Source: Bradyrhizobium elkanii WSM2783
Lineage (GTDB): Bacteria > Pseudomonadota > Alphaproteobacteria > Rhizobiales > Xanthobacteraceae
Reading direction: 5' to 3'
Length of the DNA: 64,000 bases
Assembly (NCBI RefSeq): GCF_000472865.1
Contig: NZ_AXAP01000010.1
Span: forward strand, 107,468 to 171,467
Translations under genes and position numbers: made by a program
Notes under the pieces: generated by a model
What the model saw: the letters and a program-made list of their open reading frames with translations, nothing else
Told to the model about the DNA's origin: nothing
Databases searched by the model: none
Part shown: piece by piece, positions 28,823 to 37,698 of the stretch
Layout of the letters: each line of letters opens with the position of its first letter
Position numbering within the stretch: the first letter of the stretch is position 1

Positions 28823-29047
28823 CGAGCATCCATATGCAAAAGAAATCAATCTTGAGGCACCAAAATACCGTCGCTGCTTGACGCCTTTATGAAGCTTTCG
28901 ATCAGCTCGCTCTGAGCGTTCGGCAATTCACAAACTGCACCGCCGGGCTCGAAATACGGTCTCCCGGCGGCGTTTGTCTCAATTCGTGCCCTTGCAAGTA
29001 CGATCAGGGCCCGTTGCAATCACCCGCTGGCGATGCGGGGTGGCCGC

Positions 29048-29788
29048 CTACGCGTTGGCGCCGCCGTCGATGGTAAGCTCGGTGCCGTTGATCGAGCGCC
29101 CCTCCGGCCCAGCGACGAATGCGACCAGCGCTGCGACGTCCTCTGCCTTGCCGTAGCGGGGGATCGCCATCCGGGCCCGCTGGGCGGCCGCCTGCTCGCC
29201 TTCGGCGGGATTCATGTCGGTGTCGGTCGAGCCCGGATGTACGATGTTGACGGTGATGCCGCGGCCGCCGAGATCGCGCGCAAGGCCCTTTGTCCAGGCG
29301 ATCAGCGCGGATTTGCTCATCGAGTAGAGGCTCATGCCGGGACCGGGCACCTGGGTCGCCAGATTGCTGCCGATCGAGATGATGCGGCCGCCTTCGCCCA
29401 TGTGCGCTGCCGCCGCCTGAGATCCGACCACCACAGCGCGGACGTTGACCGCGAGCGTCGCATCGATGTCTTCGAGGCTGAGTTCGTCGATCGGTCCGCC
29501 CCTGAAGATGCCGGCATTGTTGACGAGGATATCGAGACCGCCGAGCGCCTCGGCGGCTTGATCCACGGCCGTCTTGACCGCGGCGGCATCGGCGCTGTTG
29601 GCCTTGATCGCAAATCCGCGCCGGCCCAAGCGCTCGATCTCGGCGACCACCGCCTGCGCCTTGTCGGCCGAACGTTCATAGGTGATCGCCACGTTCGCGC
29701 CATCGGCGGCGAGCCGCCTTGCGATCGCGGCGCCAATCCCGCGGCTCGCGCCCGTCACCAACGCCCGCTTTCCCTGCAATGCGCTCAT
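29048..29788 (-). CDS. short-chain dehydrogenase/reductase
   Basis: A 246-residue SDR with the NAD(P) site TGASRGIGAAI, NNAGIF, catalytic Ser in IISIGSN and YSMSK, and the C-terminal GTELTIDGG. It is close to 3-ketoacyl-(ACP) reductase-like SDRs of unknown substrate. It is divergent from a TetR-family gene 101 bases away, with a repeated ACAGAAAT motif between them, so it is probably the regulator's target. Confidence 0.88.
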   Translation of the reverse strand: MSALQGKRALVTGASRGIGAAIARRLAADGANVAITYERSADKAQAVVAEIERLGRRGFAIKANSADAAAVKTAVDQAAEALGGLDILVNNAGIFRGGPIDELSLEDIDATLAVNVRAVVVGSQAAAAHMGEGGRIISIGSNLATQVPGPGMSLYSMSKSALIAWTKGLARDLGGRGITVNIVHPGSTDTDMNPAEGEQAAAQRARMAIPRYGKAEDVAALVAFVAGPEGRSINGTELTIDGGANA

Positions 29789-29799
29789 GTTCCATCTCC

Positions 29800-29825
29800 A
29801 TTTCTGTGTTGACCGATACAGAAAT
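29800..29825. promoter_or_regulatory. probable TetR operator
   Basis: An inverted repeat ATTTCTGT (29800-29807) and ACAGAAAT (29818-29825) lies just upstream of the SDR. A third half-site ACAGAAAT lies at 29871-29878, 11 bases before the TetR start codon. Its position between the divergent genes fits auto-repression. Confidence 0.6.
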
Positions 29826-29889
29826 AGGTTGGTTGCGCCGGGCGGTCAAGCTGATTATGTAGTATGCAACACAGAAATCGGGTGGACGG

Positions 29890-30501
29890 ATGGTCGAACG
29901 AGGTCGCCCCAGGGGCTTCGACAAGGATGCGGCGCTCGCGCGCGCCATGGAGGTGTTTTGGGTCAAGGGCTATGAAGGGGCGTCGATGACCGATCTCACC
30001 ACGGCGATGGGGATTGCTTCGCCAAGCCTCTATGCGGCCTTCGGCTGCAAGGAAGAACTGTTCCGTCAAGCGCTGCAATTGTATAGCGCCACCGAGGGGC
30101 CTGAGATCTGGGATGGCATCGCTCGCGCGCCGACTGCTTTTGAGGCGGTGGAAAGCTATCTCGTGCAGACGGCGAGGGCGTTCACGCGACGGAACCGGCC
30201 GACGGGGTGCCTGGTGGTGCTATCGGCGCTGCATGCGACCGAGCAGTCCGAAACGGTGCGGCGCGAGCTGATGGCGATGCGCACGAAAAACGTCGAGGAT
30301 CTGCGGCAGCGCCTGCAGGAGGGCGTGGTATCAGGCGAGATATCGGCAAGCGCCGATCTCGCGGCGATCGCCCGATACTACGTCACCGTGCAACAGGGCA
30401 TGTCGATCCAGGCGCGCGACGGCGCGACGCGGCGAGAGCTTGAACGCGTTGCGCGCGCGGCGCTCGCCGCATGGAAGCCCTTGACCAGCGCGCCTGGCTA
30501 A
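29890..30501 (+). CDS. TetR/AcrR-family transcriptional regulator
   Basis: A 203-residue regulator. The N-terminal helix-turn-helix is visible: AMEVFWVKGYEGASMTDLTT and MGIASPSLYAAFGCKEELF. The C-terminal part is of the type found in TetR regulators of SDR genes. It probably represses the divergent SDR gene and itself through the ACAGAAAT sites; ligand unknown. Confidence 0.9.
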   Translation: MVERGRPRGFDKDAALARAMEVFWVKGYEGASMTDLTTAMGIASPSLYAAFGCKEELFRQALQLYSATEGPEIWDGIARAPTAFEAVESYLVQTARAFTRRNRPTGCLVVLSALHATEQSETVRRELMAMRTKNVEDLRQRLQEGVVSGEISASADLAAIARYYVTVQQGMSIQARDGATRRELERVARAALAAWKPLTSAPG

Positions 30502-30541
30502 TTCGCCGGCAATCGTCCCCGTCGTTCTTTCGGGGTGCGAC

Positions 30542-30775
30542 CTACTTTGCGAGCAGCTCGGTCAGGTCGGTCGAACTCGAACAGCGCAGCTCATCGATTT
30601 GCCGGGCCAGCAGCAACGCGCTCGCCCTCAGCGCTTCCAGCTTCGAGGCCTCGGGATGTTGTCTTTCGAGTTCGGTGATACGGTCATTGAAGCCGGTCAG
30701 CTCATTCTGGAGCCGCGCGATCTCTGCCGTGGCGTCGGTGGACACCACCGGCGCAGATAGTCTGGTCGCCCGCAT
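30542..30775 (-). CDS. small coiled-coil protein
   Basis: A 77-residue product with an extended amphipathic region (TAEIARLQNELTGFNDRITE) likely to form a coiled coil. ATG 30775 is chosen because GGGGAG lies seven bases upstream; the open frame continues but the upstream part is repeat sequence. No family recognised. It converges on the TetR gene. Confidence 0.5.
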   Translation of the reverse strand: MRATRLSAPVVSTDATAEIARLQNELTGFNDRITELERQHPEASKLEALRASALLLARQIDELRCSSSTDLTELLAK

Positions 30776-30913
30776 AACCATCTCCCCAAGTATGGTCGAT
30801 GCTTCGTGAACCGAATTCGTGGCGAGACCGAGAAGCCATTTGGGCGAGGATGCGACGGCCGCGGGCAATGTTTGCGTTCGCGTGCAGCAAAGCCACAGTA
30901 GGAACCTTGGCCG

Positions 30914-31013
30914 GAGCGTTTTCGAGCGAAGTGGACACCGGTTCGCGTGAAGAAAACGCGTCAAAACAGGAATCCAGAGCTTCGGTTCTGATTCAATCAG
31001 AACCGAAGCTCTG
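30914..31013. repeat. intergenic palindrome, GAACCGAAGCTCTG type, copy 1
   Basis: Contains CGGTTCGCGTGAAGAAAACG and a hairpin with arms AGAGCTTCGGTTCTGATT and AATCAGAACCGAAGCTCT. The reverse-oriented copy is at 43228-43352. Confidence 0.85.
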
Positions 31014-31026
31014 ATCGATCCGATCG

Positions 31027-32364
31027 CTATTTCGCCGCCGAATGCGTCGCCGGCGTCACGCGCCAGACCGTGTTGCCGACGTCGTCGGCGACGAGGAGCG
31101 CGCCGTCCTTGGCAATGCGGACGCCGACGGGACGGCCCTGGGCCTCGCCCTTGTCGTTGAGGAAGCCGGTCAGGATATCCCGCGGCGGCCCTGCGGGCTT
31201 GCCGTTCGCCAACGGCACGAAGATCACCTTATAGCCGGAGCGTGGCTTGCGATTCCACGAGCCGTGCTGGCCGATGAAGGCGCCGCCGGCCATGTCCTGC
31301 GGAAAAAGATTCCCAGTGTTAAATGTGAGCCCGAGCGAGGCGGTATGCGCGCCGAGCGCATAGTCCGGCACGATCGCCTTTGCGACCAGGTCTGGCCGCT
31401 GCGGATCGACGCGGCTGTCGACATGCTGGCCGAAATAGCTGTAGGGCCAGCCGTAGAAGCCGCCATCCTTCACCGAGGTCATGTAGTCGGGCACCAGATC
31501 GTTACCGAGCTCGTCGCGCTCGTTGACGGTGACCCAGAGCTCGCCGGTCTGCGGATTCCATGATGGGCCGTTCGGGTTGCGCAGACCGGAGGCGAACACA
31601 CGCCACTCGCCGCTCTGGCGATCGACTTCGAGCACGGCGGCGCGATTGGCCTCGGCCTCCACGCCGTTCTCGCCGACATTGCTGTTGGAGCCGACGGTCG
31701 CATAGAGCTTGCTGCCGTCGGGGCTCGCGGTCAGGTCCTTGGTCCAGTGATGATTGATGGTGCCGGCGGGCAGCTCGGTGAGCTTCGCGCCGGCCGCGTC
31801 GATCTTGGTGTCTCCCTCGTGATACGGGAAGCGCATGATCGCATCGGAGTCGGCGACATAGAAATCATTGCCGACCAGCACCATGCCGAAGGGCGAATTC
31901 AGGTCTTTCAGGAAAATGCTGCGGGTTTCGGCGACACCGTCCCCGTCGGCGTCGCGCAGCAGCGTGATGCGGTTGGCGCTCGGCACGCCGGCCCCGGCCC
32001 ATTTCTGCGCCTGCTTGTAGATGAAGCCCTTGACGCCCTTGCCGTCGTCCGGCTTCGGCGGTGCGTTGCTTTCGGCCACGAGCACATCGCCATTCGGCAA
32101 TACGTAGACCGTGCGCGGATGATCGAGCCCGGTCGCGAACGCGTTGACGGCCATTCCGTTGGCGGCCATCGGTTTGGTGCCGGCGGGCCACGGATTCGGC
32201 GTGGCGATATCGACGGTCGGGATCAGCGAATGTTCGGGCGGCGGCAGCGCCGGCGCGGCCCCGTAGCTCTGCGCGACGGTCTTGGTGTCCTCCGGGTCAT
32301 TGCAGGCGGAAAGCGACAGCGCCAACGCGCCGATCGACATTGCCACGAGCAGATTCCTGCGCAT
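31027..32364 (-). CDS. lipoprotein glucose/sorbosone dehydrogenase (PQQ-type GSDH fold)
   Basis: A 445-residue secreted lipoprotein: signal peptide with lipobox LSAC at residues 18-21. The rest is the GSDH six-bladed propeller: LDHPRTVYVLPNGDVLVAES, ASGLRNPNGPSWNP, GFYGWPYSYFGQ and FIGQHGSWNRKPRSGYKV. It resembles L-sorbosone dehydrogenases and probably oxidises a sugar or aldose in the periplasm using PQQ. Substrate not determined. Divergent from the MATE gene. Confidence 0.85.
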   Translation of the reverse strand: MRRNLLVAMSIGALALSLSACNDPEDTKTVAQSYGAAPALPPPEHSLIPTVDIATPNPWPAGTKPMAANGMAVNAFATGLDHPRTVYVLPNGDVLVAESNAPPKPDDGKGVKGFIYKQAQKWAGAGVPSANRITLLRDADGDGVAETRSIFLKDLNSPFGMVLVGNDFYVADSDAIMRFPYHEGDTKIDAAGAKLTELPAGTINHHWTKDLTASPDGSKLYATVGSNSNVGENGVEAEANRAAVLEVDRQSGEWRVFASGLRNPNGPSWNPQTGELWVTVNERDELGNDLVPDYMTSVKDGGFYGWPYSYFGQHVDSRVDPQRPDLVAKAIVPDYALGAHTASLGLTFNTGNLFPQDMAGGAFIGQHGSWNRKPRSGYKVIFVPLANGKPAGPPRDILTGFLNDKGEAQGRPVGVRIAKDGALLVADDVGNTVWRVTPATHSAAK

Positions 32365-32573
32365 AGGTGGGCTCCCTAAAGATGGTGCGGGGACAATCCG
32401 TTGCGCGGTCGAATGTTCTTATCGTTCGGCCTGAATTTCGTGTGGTGGGACGAAAGGCTACCCACCTACAATCGTGCAGGGGGCCCCTGCGCCGGGCGCA
32501 CGTGGAATTGATCGCGGCCGTGGTAGGGAAGCACCCGCGCCGCGGCATTCAGACCGCGGGCGTCGGAGTGGAA

Positions 32574-34019
32574 ATGCCCGATATTGCGGTTGCCGAAATA
32601 CCTGTCGACGAGGAAGAGCGCCCGCTGCCACCGCGGGTGACGGCGCCGGCGCGCAACCGCCTGCTCGACGGGCCGATCCTGCGCACGCTGCTGTGGCTTG
32701 CCTGGCCCAACGTGATCGCTCTCTCGGCCGGCACCTGCGTGGTGATCGCGGAGACCTCCTATATCGGCCGGCTCGGCGTGGAATCGCTGGCCGCGATGGC
32801 GCTGGTGTTTCCCTGCGTGATCCTGACCATGACCATGTCGGGCGGGGCCATGGGTGGCGGCGTGGCCTCCGCGATCGCGCGGGCACTTGGCGCCGGCGAG
32901 ACCGAGCGCGCCTCCACGCTTGCGGCGCATGCGCTTCTGATCGGCATCAGCTTCGGGCTGGTCTTCATGCTGGGCATGCTGATCTTCGGCCCGCATCTTC
33001 TGGAATTGCTCGGCGGCCGCGGCAACGTGCTGGCGCAGGCGATTGCTTACAGCCAGATCTTCTTCGGCGGCGCCGTGCTGCCGTGGCTGATGAACACCAT
33101 GGCGGGCGTGCTCCGCGGCACCGGCAACATGAAACTGCCCTCGACCATGATCCTGTCGTCCGCGGTGTGGCAGATCATCCTGGGCGGCACGCTGGGCCTT
33201 GGCCTCGGCCCCATCCCGCAATTCGGCATGCGCGGCGTCGCGGCGGGTTCGCTGATCGCCTATTCGATCAGCATTGCCGTGATGGGCTGGTACCTGTTCT
33301 CCGGCCGCGCCCGCGTCGTGCCGAAGCTCAGGGGATTGCGCATCCAGTGGGCGATGTTCATCGACATCCTGAAGGTCGGCGCCATCTCCTGCTTCTCGCC
33401 GCTGCAGTCGGTTTTGACCATCAGCATCTTCACCCACATGCTGGCGAATTTCGGCACCGCGATTCTGGCCGGCTACGGCATCGGCGCGCGGCTCGAATTC
33501 ATGCTGACGTCGCTCGCGTTCGCGACCGGCATCGCCTCAGTGCCGATGATTGGCATGGCGGTCGGCGCCGACCGCATTGCGCGGGCGCGGCGGATCGCCT
33601 GGACCGCGGGCACGGTGTCGTTCGTCTCGGTCGGTGCGATCGGCACCTTCCTCGCCATCTTCCCCGACCTCTGGGTCAACCTCTTCACGGGTGATCCCGC
33701 CGTGCGCCTGGCCAGCCATCAATATCTGTCGACGGCGGCGCCGATGTACGCTTTCATCGGGCTGGCGATGTCGATGTTTTTCTCCTCGCAAGGCGCGGCG
33801 AAGGTGCTGGGCCCGGTGCTGGCGCAGACCGCGCGTCTGCTGTTCATCGCCGCCGGCGGCTGGTGGCTCTCGACGCATGAGGCGACCGCGCAGAACTTCT
33901 TCATGCTCGCGGCCGCCTCGATGGTCGTGCTCGGCGTGCTCTCATGCTTAAGCGTGGTGCTGACACGCTGGGGCCCGAAGCGCGCGCCGATTGCGAAGGT
34001 AAGTCCCGCGCTGTCCTGA
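32574..34019 (+). CDS. MATE-family efflux transporter
   Basis: A 481-residue integral membrane protein with 12 predicted segments. MATE signature elements include the start LLWLAWPNVIALSAGT and the matching second half from about residue 260. GGAG six bases before ATG 32574 supports the start; the frame extends upstream without sense. Transports drugs or metabolites outward with a cation gradient; substrate unknown. Confidence 0.88.
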   Translation: MPDIAVAEIPVDEEERPLPPRVTAPARNRLLDGPILRTLLWLAWPNVIALSAGTCVVIAETSYIGRLGVESLAAMALVFPCVILTMTMSGGAMGGGVASAIARALGAGETERASTLAAHALLIGISFGLVFMLGMLIFGPHLLELLGGRGNVLAQAIAYSQIFFGGAVLPWLMNTMAGVLRGTGNMKLPSTMILSSAVWQIILGGTLGLGLGPIPQFGMRGVAAGSLIAYSISIAVMGWYLFSGRARVVPKLRGLRIQWAMFIDILKVGAISCFSPLQSVLTISIFTHMLANFGTAILAGYGIGARLEFMLTSLAFATGIASVPMIGMAVGADRIARARRIAWTAGTVSFVSVGAIGTFLAIFPDLWVNLFTGDPAVRLASHQYLSTAAPMYAFIGLAMSMFFSSQGAAKVLGPVLAQTARLLFIAAGGWWLSTHEATAQNFFMLAAASMVVLGVLSCLSVVLTRWGPKRAPIAKVSPALS

Positions 34020-34029
34020 CACAGGTTCA

Positions 34030-34431
34030 TCACGCCGACTCTCGCCCGAGCTTGTTCTGCATCGCACTGACGCCGAGATCCATCTGGGAGGAGATGTAGG
34101 GCGCGATCTCGTTCGGCAGCACATCGGCGATCCATGTTACGCGGCTGCGGGAATCGCCGTCGGCGAACACCTGGATGGATGCGCTGTGCTGCTTCAGCCG
34201 CTCGCTGACGACGGCATAGACCAGCCGTCGCCGCGCCTCGTCGCAGTCGACGAACAGTTCACGCGCGACCGTGCCGTTGGAGAAGGTGACGATGCGGGCA
34301 TCGCCATCGAGCTTGGTGTCGAGCACGAAGCCCGGCACCAGCCGCGTATGCGGCGCGCCGAAATCGCGTAAGGCATCCCATACCTGGTCGGGATGCGCAT
34401 CGATGATGAATTCCTTGTGGATGGATGCCAT
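34030..34431 (-). CDS. SRPBCC-family protein
   Basis: A 133-residue START/Bet v1-like protein. It begins MASIHKEFIIDAHPDQVWDA, typical of polyketide-cyclase-like SRPBCC proteins that bind hydrophobic ligands. AAAGGA about eight bases upstream of ATG 34431 supports the start, excluding the repeat-encoded extension. It lies in a minus-strand run with a VOC protein and an AraC regulator. Ligand unknown. Confidence 0.8.
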   Translation of the reverse strand: MASIHKEFIIDAHPDQVWDALRDFGAPHTRLVPGFVLDTKLDGDARIVTFSNGTVARELFVDCDEARRRLVYAVVSERLKQHSASIQVFADGDSRSRVTWIADVLPNEIAPYISSQMDLGVSAMQNKLGRESA

Positions 34432-34454
34432 GGGGTAATTCCTTTGTGAAGTCG

Positions 34455-34537
34455 CGTAGGGTGGGCAAAGCGAAGCGTGCCCACCGTCAAGCTCTCTGCT
34501 CGTAATGGTGGGCACGCTCCGCTTTGCCCACCCTGCG
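34455..34537. repeat. intergenic palindrome, GTAGGGTGGGC type, copy 2
   Basis: Arms GTAGGGTGGGCAAAGCG and CGCTTTGCCCACCCTGCG; inner arms GTGCCCACC and GGTGGGCAC. Same family as 19422-19510. It ends nine bases before the VOC stop. Confidence 0.85.
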
Positions 34538-34545
34538 ATCGCGGC

Positions 34546-34905
34546 TTACGCACACACCGCCTCGACATTGTTGCCGTCGGGGTCGATCAGGAACGCCGCG
34601 TAATAGGTCGGGCTGTAGTCCTTGCGATGGCCGGCTGCGCCGTTGTCGCGGCCGCCAGCTTTCAATCCTTCGCTGTGGAATGTCTTGATCGCCTCGTGGT
34701 TCGGCGCGCGGAATGCGACATGGGCGCCGCCATTGCTCTTGCCCTTGTGCAGATGCAGCCACAGCGCCGGCTCGCCCTTCGGGCCGAAGCCGGCGCCACT
34801 GTCATCGCGCGAGCACAGGACATAGCCGAGCGGGGCAAGCGCCGCGGTATAGAAACGCACGCTGGCGTCGAGATCGCCGACGCGCAGTCCGATATGGTCA
34901 TACAT
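34546..34905 (-). CDS. VOC (glyoxalase/bleomycin resistance) family protein
   Basis: A 119-residue single-domain VOC protein. MYDHIGLRVGDLDASVRFY supplies the first metal His, AHVAFRAP the second, and FLIDPDGNNVEAV the C-terminal Glu. GGAGAA lies upstream of ATG 34905. These metalloenzymes include glyoxalases and dioxygenases; this one cannot be assigned further. The AraC gene upstream on the same strand may control it. Confidence 0.85.
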   Translation of the reverse strand: MYDHIGLRVGDLDASVRFYTAALAPLGYVLCSRDDSGAGFGPKGEPALWLHLHKGKSNGGAHVAFRAPNHEAIKTFHSEGLKAGGRDNGAAGHRKDYSPTYYAAFLIDPDGNNVEAVCA

Positions 34906-34962
34906 GATCGTTCTCCAGTGCTTTAGGCGCGCCTGATGACGCGCTGGACTGGAGGAGGCTAG

Positions 34963-35802
34963 CTAGTGCAGCGCCAGCCGTTCTTGGAAAATCTTGCGGT
35001 CGCCGCGCGACGCTTTTCGGAACGCATGCGGCGAGACGCCGGCGGCGCGGCGGAACGTGCGCACGAAATTGGAGAGATCGCCGAAACCGACGTCGTAGGC
35101 GATCTCGGTGACCGAGCTGTCGTCATCGGCCAAGCGGCGCGCCGCGTGGCGCAGCCGCGAGCGCACGAGATATTGATGCGGCGTCACGCCGAGGACGTCC
35201 GAGAACAGCCTGAGGAAATGGAACGCGCTGATGCCGGCCTGATCCGCCGCATCATCCAGCCCGATTTCTTGCTGCGAATGCGCATCGATCCACAGCGCGG
35301 CCTCGACCGCGCGGCGCCGATCGCGCAAGGCGGCTGTCACCGGCTTCGCCGCGCGCCCCGACACCACCTCGACGAAGCGGTTGGCCAAGAGATGGCCGGC
35401 CTCGTCAAGGCCGATGTCGCTGTTGCCATCTGCTGCCGTTTGCGCGAGTTCGCCCAGCACCATCAATTCCGGCAGCGGCGGCACCGATCCGATCTGCCAG
35501 ACCGCGCGGCTGTCGCCGATCGCCTGCACCAGCTCCGGATGCAGGTAGAACGACAGGCATTCGTCGCCGCCGACATGGTCATGGGTGCAGGTATATTCGT
35601 CGCCGGGATGGCCGACCAGGATCGCGCCGGTCACCAGCTCATGGAAACGGCCGCGGCAATGGCAGCCGAAGCTGCCCTTGCGGACATAGGAAATCGAATG
35701 CGCATCATATTGTTCGGCAAACGGTTTCTCGCCGGGCACCGCGGTGCAGCGGAACTCGTTCACTGCAATGCGCTCACGCTGCAACAGCGGCCTTCGGATC
35801 AT
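34963..35802 (-). CDS. AraC-family transcriptional regulator
   Basis: A 279-residue regulator with an N-terminal cupin-like sensing domain ([18 protein letters not shown]) and two C-terminal helix-turn-helix units ([20 protein letters not shown] and [20 protein letters not shown]), ending [10 protein letters not shown]. Probably controls the VOC and SRPBCC genes downstream; inducer unknown. Confidence 0.88.
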   Translation of the reverse strand: MIRRPLLQRERIAVNEFRCTAVPGEKPFAEQYDAHSISYVRKGSFGCHCRGRFHELVTGAILVGHPGDEYTCTHDHVGGDECLSFYLHPELVQAIGDSRAVWQIGSVPPLPELMVLGELAQTAADGNSDIGLDEAGHLLANRFVEVVSGRAAKPVTAALRDRRRAVEAALWIDAHSQQEIGLDDAADQAGISAFHFLRLFSDVLGVTPHQYLVRSRLRHAARRLADDDSSVTEIAYDVGFGDLSNFVRTFRRAAGVSPHAFRKASRGDRKIFQERLALH

Positions 35803-35947
35803 GTCCTAGGACTTAGCGATGCGCCCGCCGCGGCGCAACGCCCCAAGCAGCCCACCCGGAATCTGGACGTTTTCCGTTAAGGAGAACGCCAGAGGCGACT
35901 TGGCGAAAGCCTCGGTCTCGGCTAATCAGGTGCAGAAAGCGAGATCC

Positions 35948-36021
35948 GCGGGCGTAGTTCAATGGTAGAACGGCAGCTTCCCAAGCTGCATACGAGGGTT
36001 CGATTCCCTTCGCCCGCTCCA
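35948..36021 (+). tRNA. tRNA-Gly (anticodon CCC)
   Basis: A 74-base cloverleaf: acceptor GCGGGCG/CGCCCGC, D-arm GTTC/GAAC, anticodon stem GCAGC/GCTGC with loop TTCCCAA giving anticodon CCC, T-arm GAGGG/CCCTT with loop TTCGATT, and encoded CCA. All arms fold. Confidence 0.97.
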
Positions 36022-36031
36022 ATCCCTCGCG

Positions 36032-37549
36032 TCAGCCGACATCGAATTTGACGCCCTGCGCCAACGGCAGTTCGCGCGAATAGTTGATAGTGTTGGTGGC
36101 CCGCCGCATGTAGCCGCGCCAGGCGTCGGATCCGGATTCGCGGCCGCCGCCGGTTTCCTTCTCGCCGCCGAACGCGCCGCCGATTTCGGCGCCCGACGGG
36201 CCGATATTGACGTTGGCGATGCCGCAATCCGAGCCGACCGCGGACAAGAAGGTCTCGGCCTCGCGGATGTCGGTTGTGAAGATCGACGATGCGAGCCCCT
36301 GCGGCACCGCATTGTGGCTGGCGATCGCCTCGGCAAGATCGCGGTAGCGCATCACGTACAGGATTGGCGCGAACGTCTCGCGCGGCACCGGGCCGGTTTG
36401 GGCGGGCATCTCGACCAGGGCAGGCGCGACGTAATAGGCGGCTTGTGATTGATGATCCACGCGGGTGCCGCCATGCACCTTGCCGCCGAGCGAGGTTGCT
36501 TCCTCCAGCGCGCGGCCCATCGCCTCGAAGGCGGCTGCATCGATCAGCGGGCCGACCAAAGTGCGCGACTCGCGCGGGTCGCCGATGGTGACGGAACGGT
36601 AGACGCGGCTGAGCCGCGAGACGAAATCATCGGCGATGCTTTCGTGCACGAACAGGCGGCGCAGCGAGGTGCATCGCTGGCCGGCGGTGCCCATCGCAGA
36701 GAACGCGATGCTGCGCAGAGCGAGGTCCTGATCGGCGGAGGGCGTGACGATCGCGGCGTTGTTGCCGCCGAGCTCGAGAATGGCCCGGCCAAAGCGCGCG
36801 GCGACGCGCGGGCCGACCTGCTTGCCCATCCGCGTCGATCCGGTGGCCGACAGGACGGCGACGTCGGGGTGATCGACCAGGACTTCGCCGACCGTGCGGT
36901 CGCCCTGCACCAGTTCGGCGAGACCCTGCGGCGCATCGCCGAAACGCGCGAGCGCACGCTCCATGATCGCCTGCACCGCGCAGGCGGTCAGCGGCGTTTT
37001 CTCCGAAGGCTTCCACACCACGGCGTTGCCGCAGACCAGCGCAAGCGCTGCATTCCAGCACCACACGGCAACCGGAAAGTTGAACGCCGTGATGATGCCG
37101 CATACGCCGGCCGGATGCCAGGTCTCCATCATCCGATGACCGGGCCGTTCGGACGCGATCGTCAATCCATAAAGCTGGCGCGATAGCCCGACGGCGAAGT
37201 CGCAGATGTCGATCATCTCCTGCACCTCTCCGAGTCCCTCGGAGAGGATCTTGCCGGCCTCGATCGTCACCAGCCGCCCGAGCAGTTCTTTCGAACCGCG
37301 CAATTCCTCGCCGAGCAGGCGCACCAGTTCGCCGCGGCGCGGGGCAGGGACAGTTCGCCAAGCCAGGAACGCGCTGCGCGCGCGGGCGATCGCCGCGCGC
37401 ATGTCGTCATCGCTTCCAGGCTTGAGACGCCCGATGACCTCGCCGTCGATCGGCGAGCGGGCGATCAGACTGCCGTCGGCGACGAAGGCCGGCAGAGCCC
37501 GCAGCTTCGTCAGGAGATCGATGGCTTCGCTGGTGACAGAGGTACTCAT
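36032..37549 (-). CDS. ALDH7-type aldehyde dehydrogenase (piperideine-6-carboxylate / aminoadipate semialdehyde type)
   Basis: A 505-residue aldehyde dehydrogenase. The C-terminal part MRRATNTINYS, together with GITAFNFPVAVW-like N-terminal text (IITAFNFPVAVWCWN) and LELGGNNAAIV, fits the ALDH7 group that oxidises alpha-aminoadipate semialdehyde in lysine breakdown. Catalytic Cys is in GQRCTSLRRL. It lies 10 bases after the tRNA on the other strand. The exact substrate is inferred. Confidence 0.85.
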   Translation of the reverse strand: MSTSVTSEAIDLLTKLRALPAFVADGSLIARSPIDGEVIGRLKPGSDDDMRAAIARARSAFLAWRTVPAPRRGELVRLLGEELRGSKELLGRLVTIEAGKILSEGLGEVQEMIDICDFAVGLSRQLYGLTIASERPGHRMMETWHPAGVCGIITAFNFPVAVWCWNAALALVCGNAVVWKPSEKTPLTACAVQAIMERALARFGDAPQGLAELVQGDRTVGEVLVDHPDVAVLSATGSTRMGKQVGPRVAARFGRAILELGGNNAAIVTPSADQDLALRSIAFSAMGTAGQRCTSLRRLFVHESIADDFVSRLSRVYRSVTIGDPRESRTLVGPLIDAAAFEAMGRALEEATSLGGKVHGGTRVDHQSQAAYYVAPALVEMPAQTGPVPRETFAPILYVMRYRDLAEAIASHNAVPQGLASSIFTTDIREAETFLSAVGSDCGIANVNIGPSGAEIGGAFGGEKETGGGRESGSDAWRGYMRRATNTINYSRELPLAQGVKFDVG

Positions 37550-37698
37550 GGCAGATGTCCTCGGATCAGCGGTCGCGCATATCAGCGCCCGCCTCGATCC
37601 GTTAGCAAGTCCCGCAAGCGCTCGTCCGCGTCAAGTCCATCCGCCGCCACGCGAAGAAACTTCGCGCGGCGGCGCTGCGTGCTGGCGTTATTGCGCTG

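Noticed and set aside
28940..28970. CCGCCGGG/CCCGGCGG stem as an intrinsic terminator
   Set aside because: Long loop and no clear T-tract on either strand; it may still matter but the support is weak.
35948..36021. tRNA-Gly as an attachment site of a genomic island
   Set aside because: No integrase, no direct repeat of the tRNA 3' end and no change in gene type was seen nearby.
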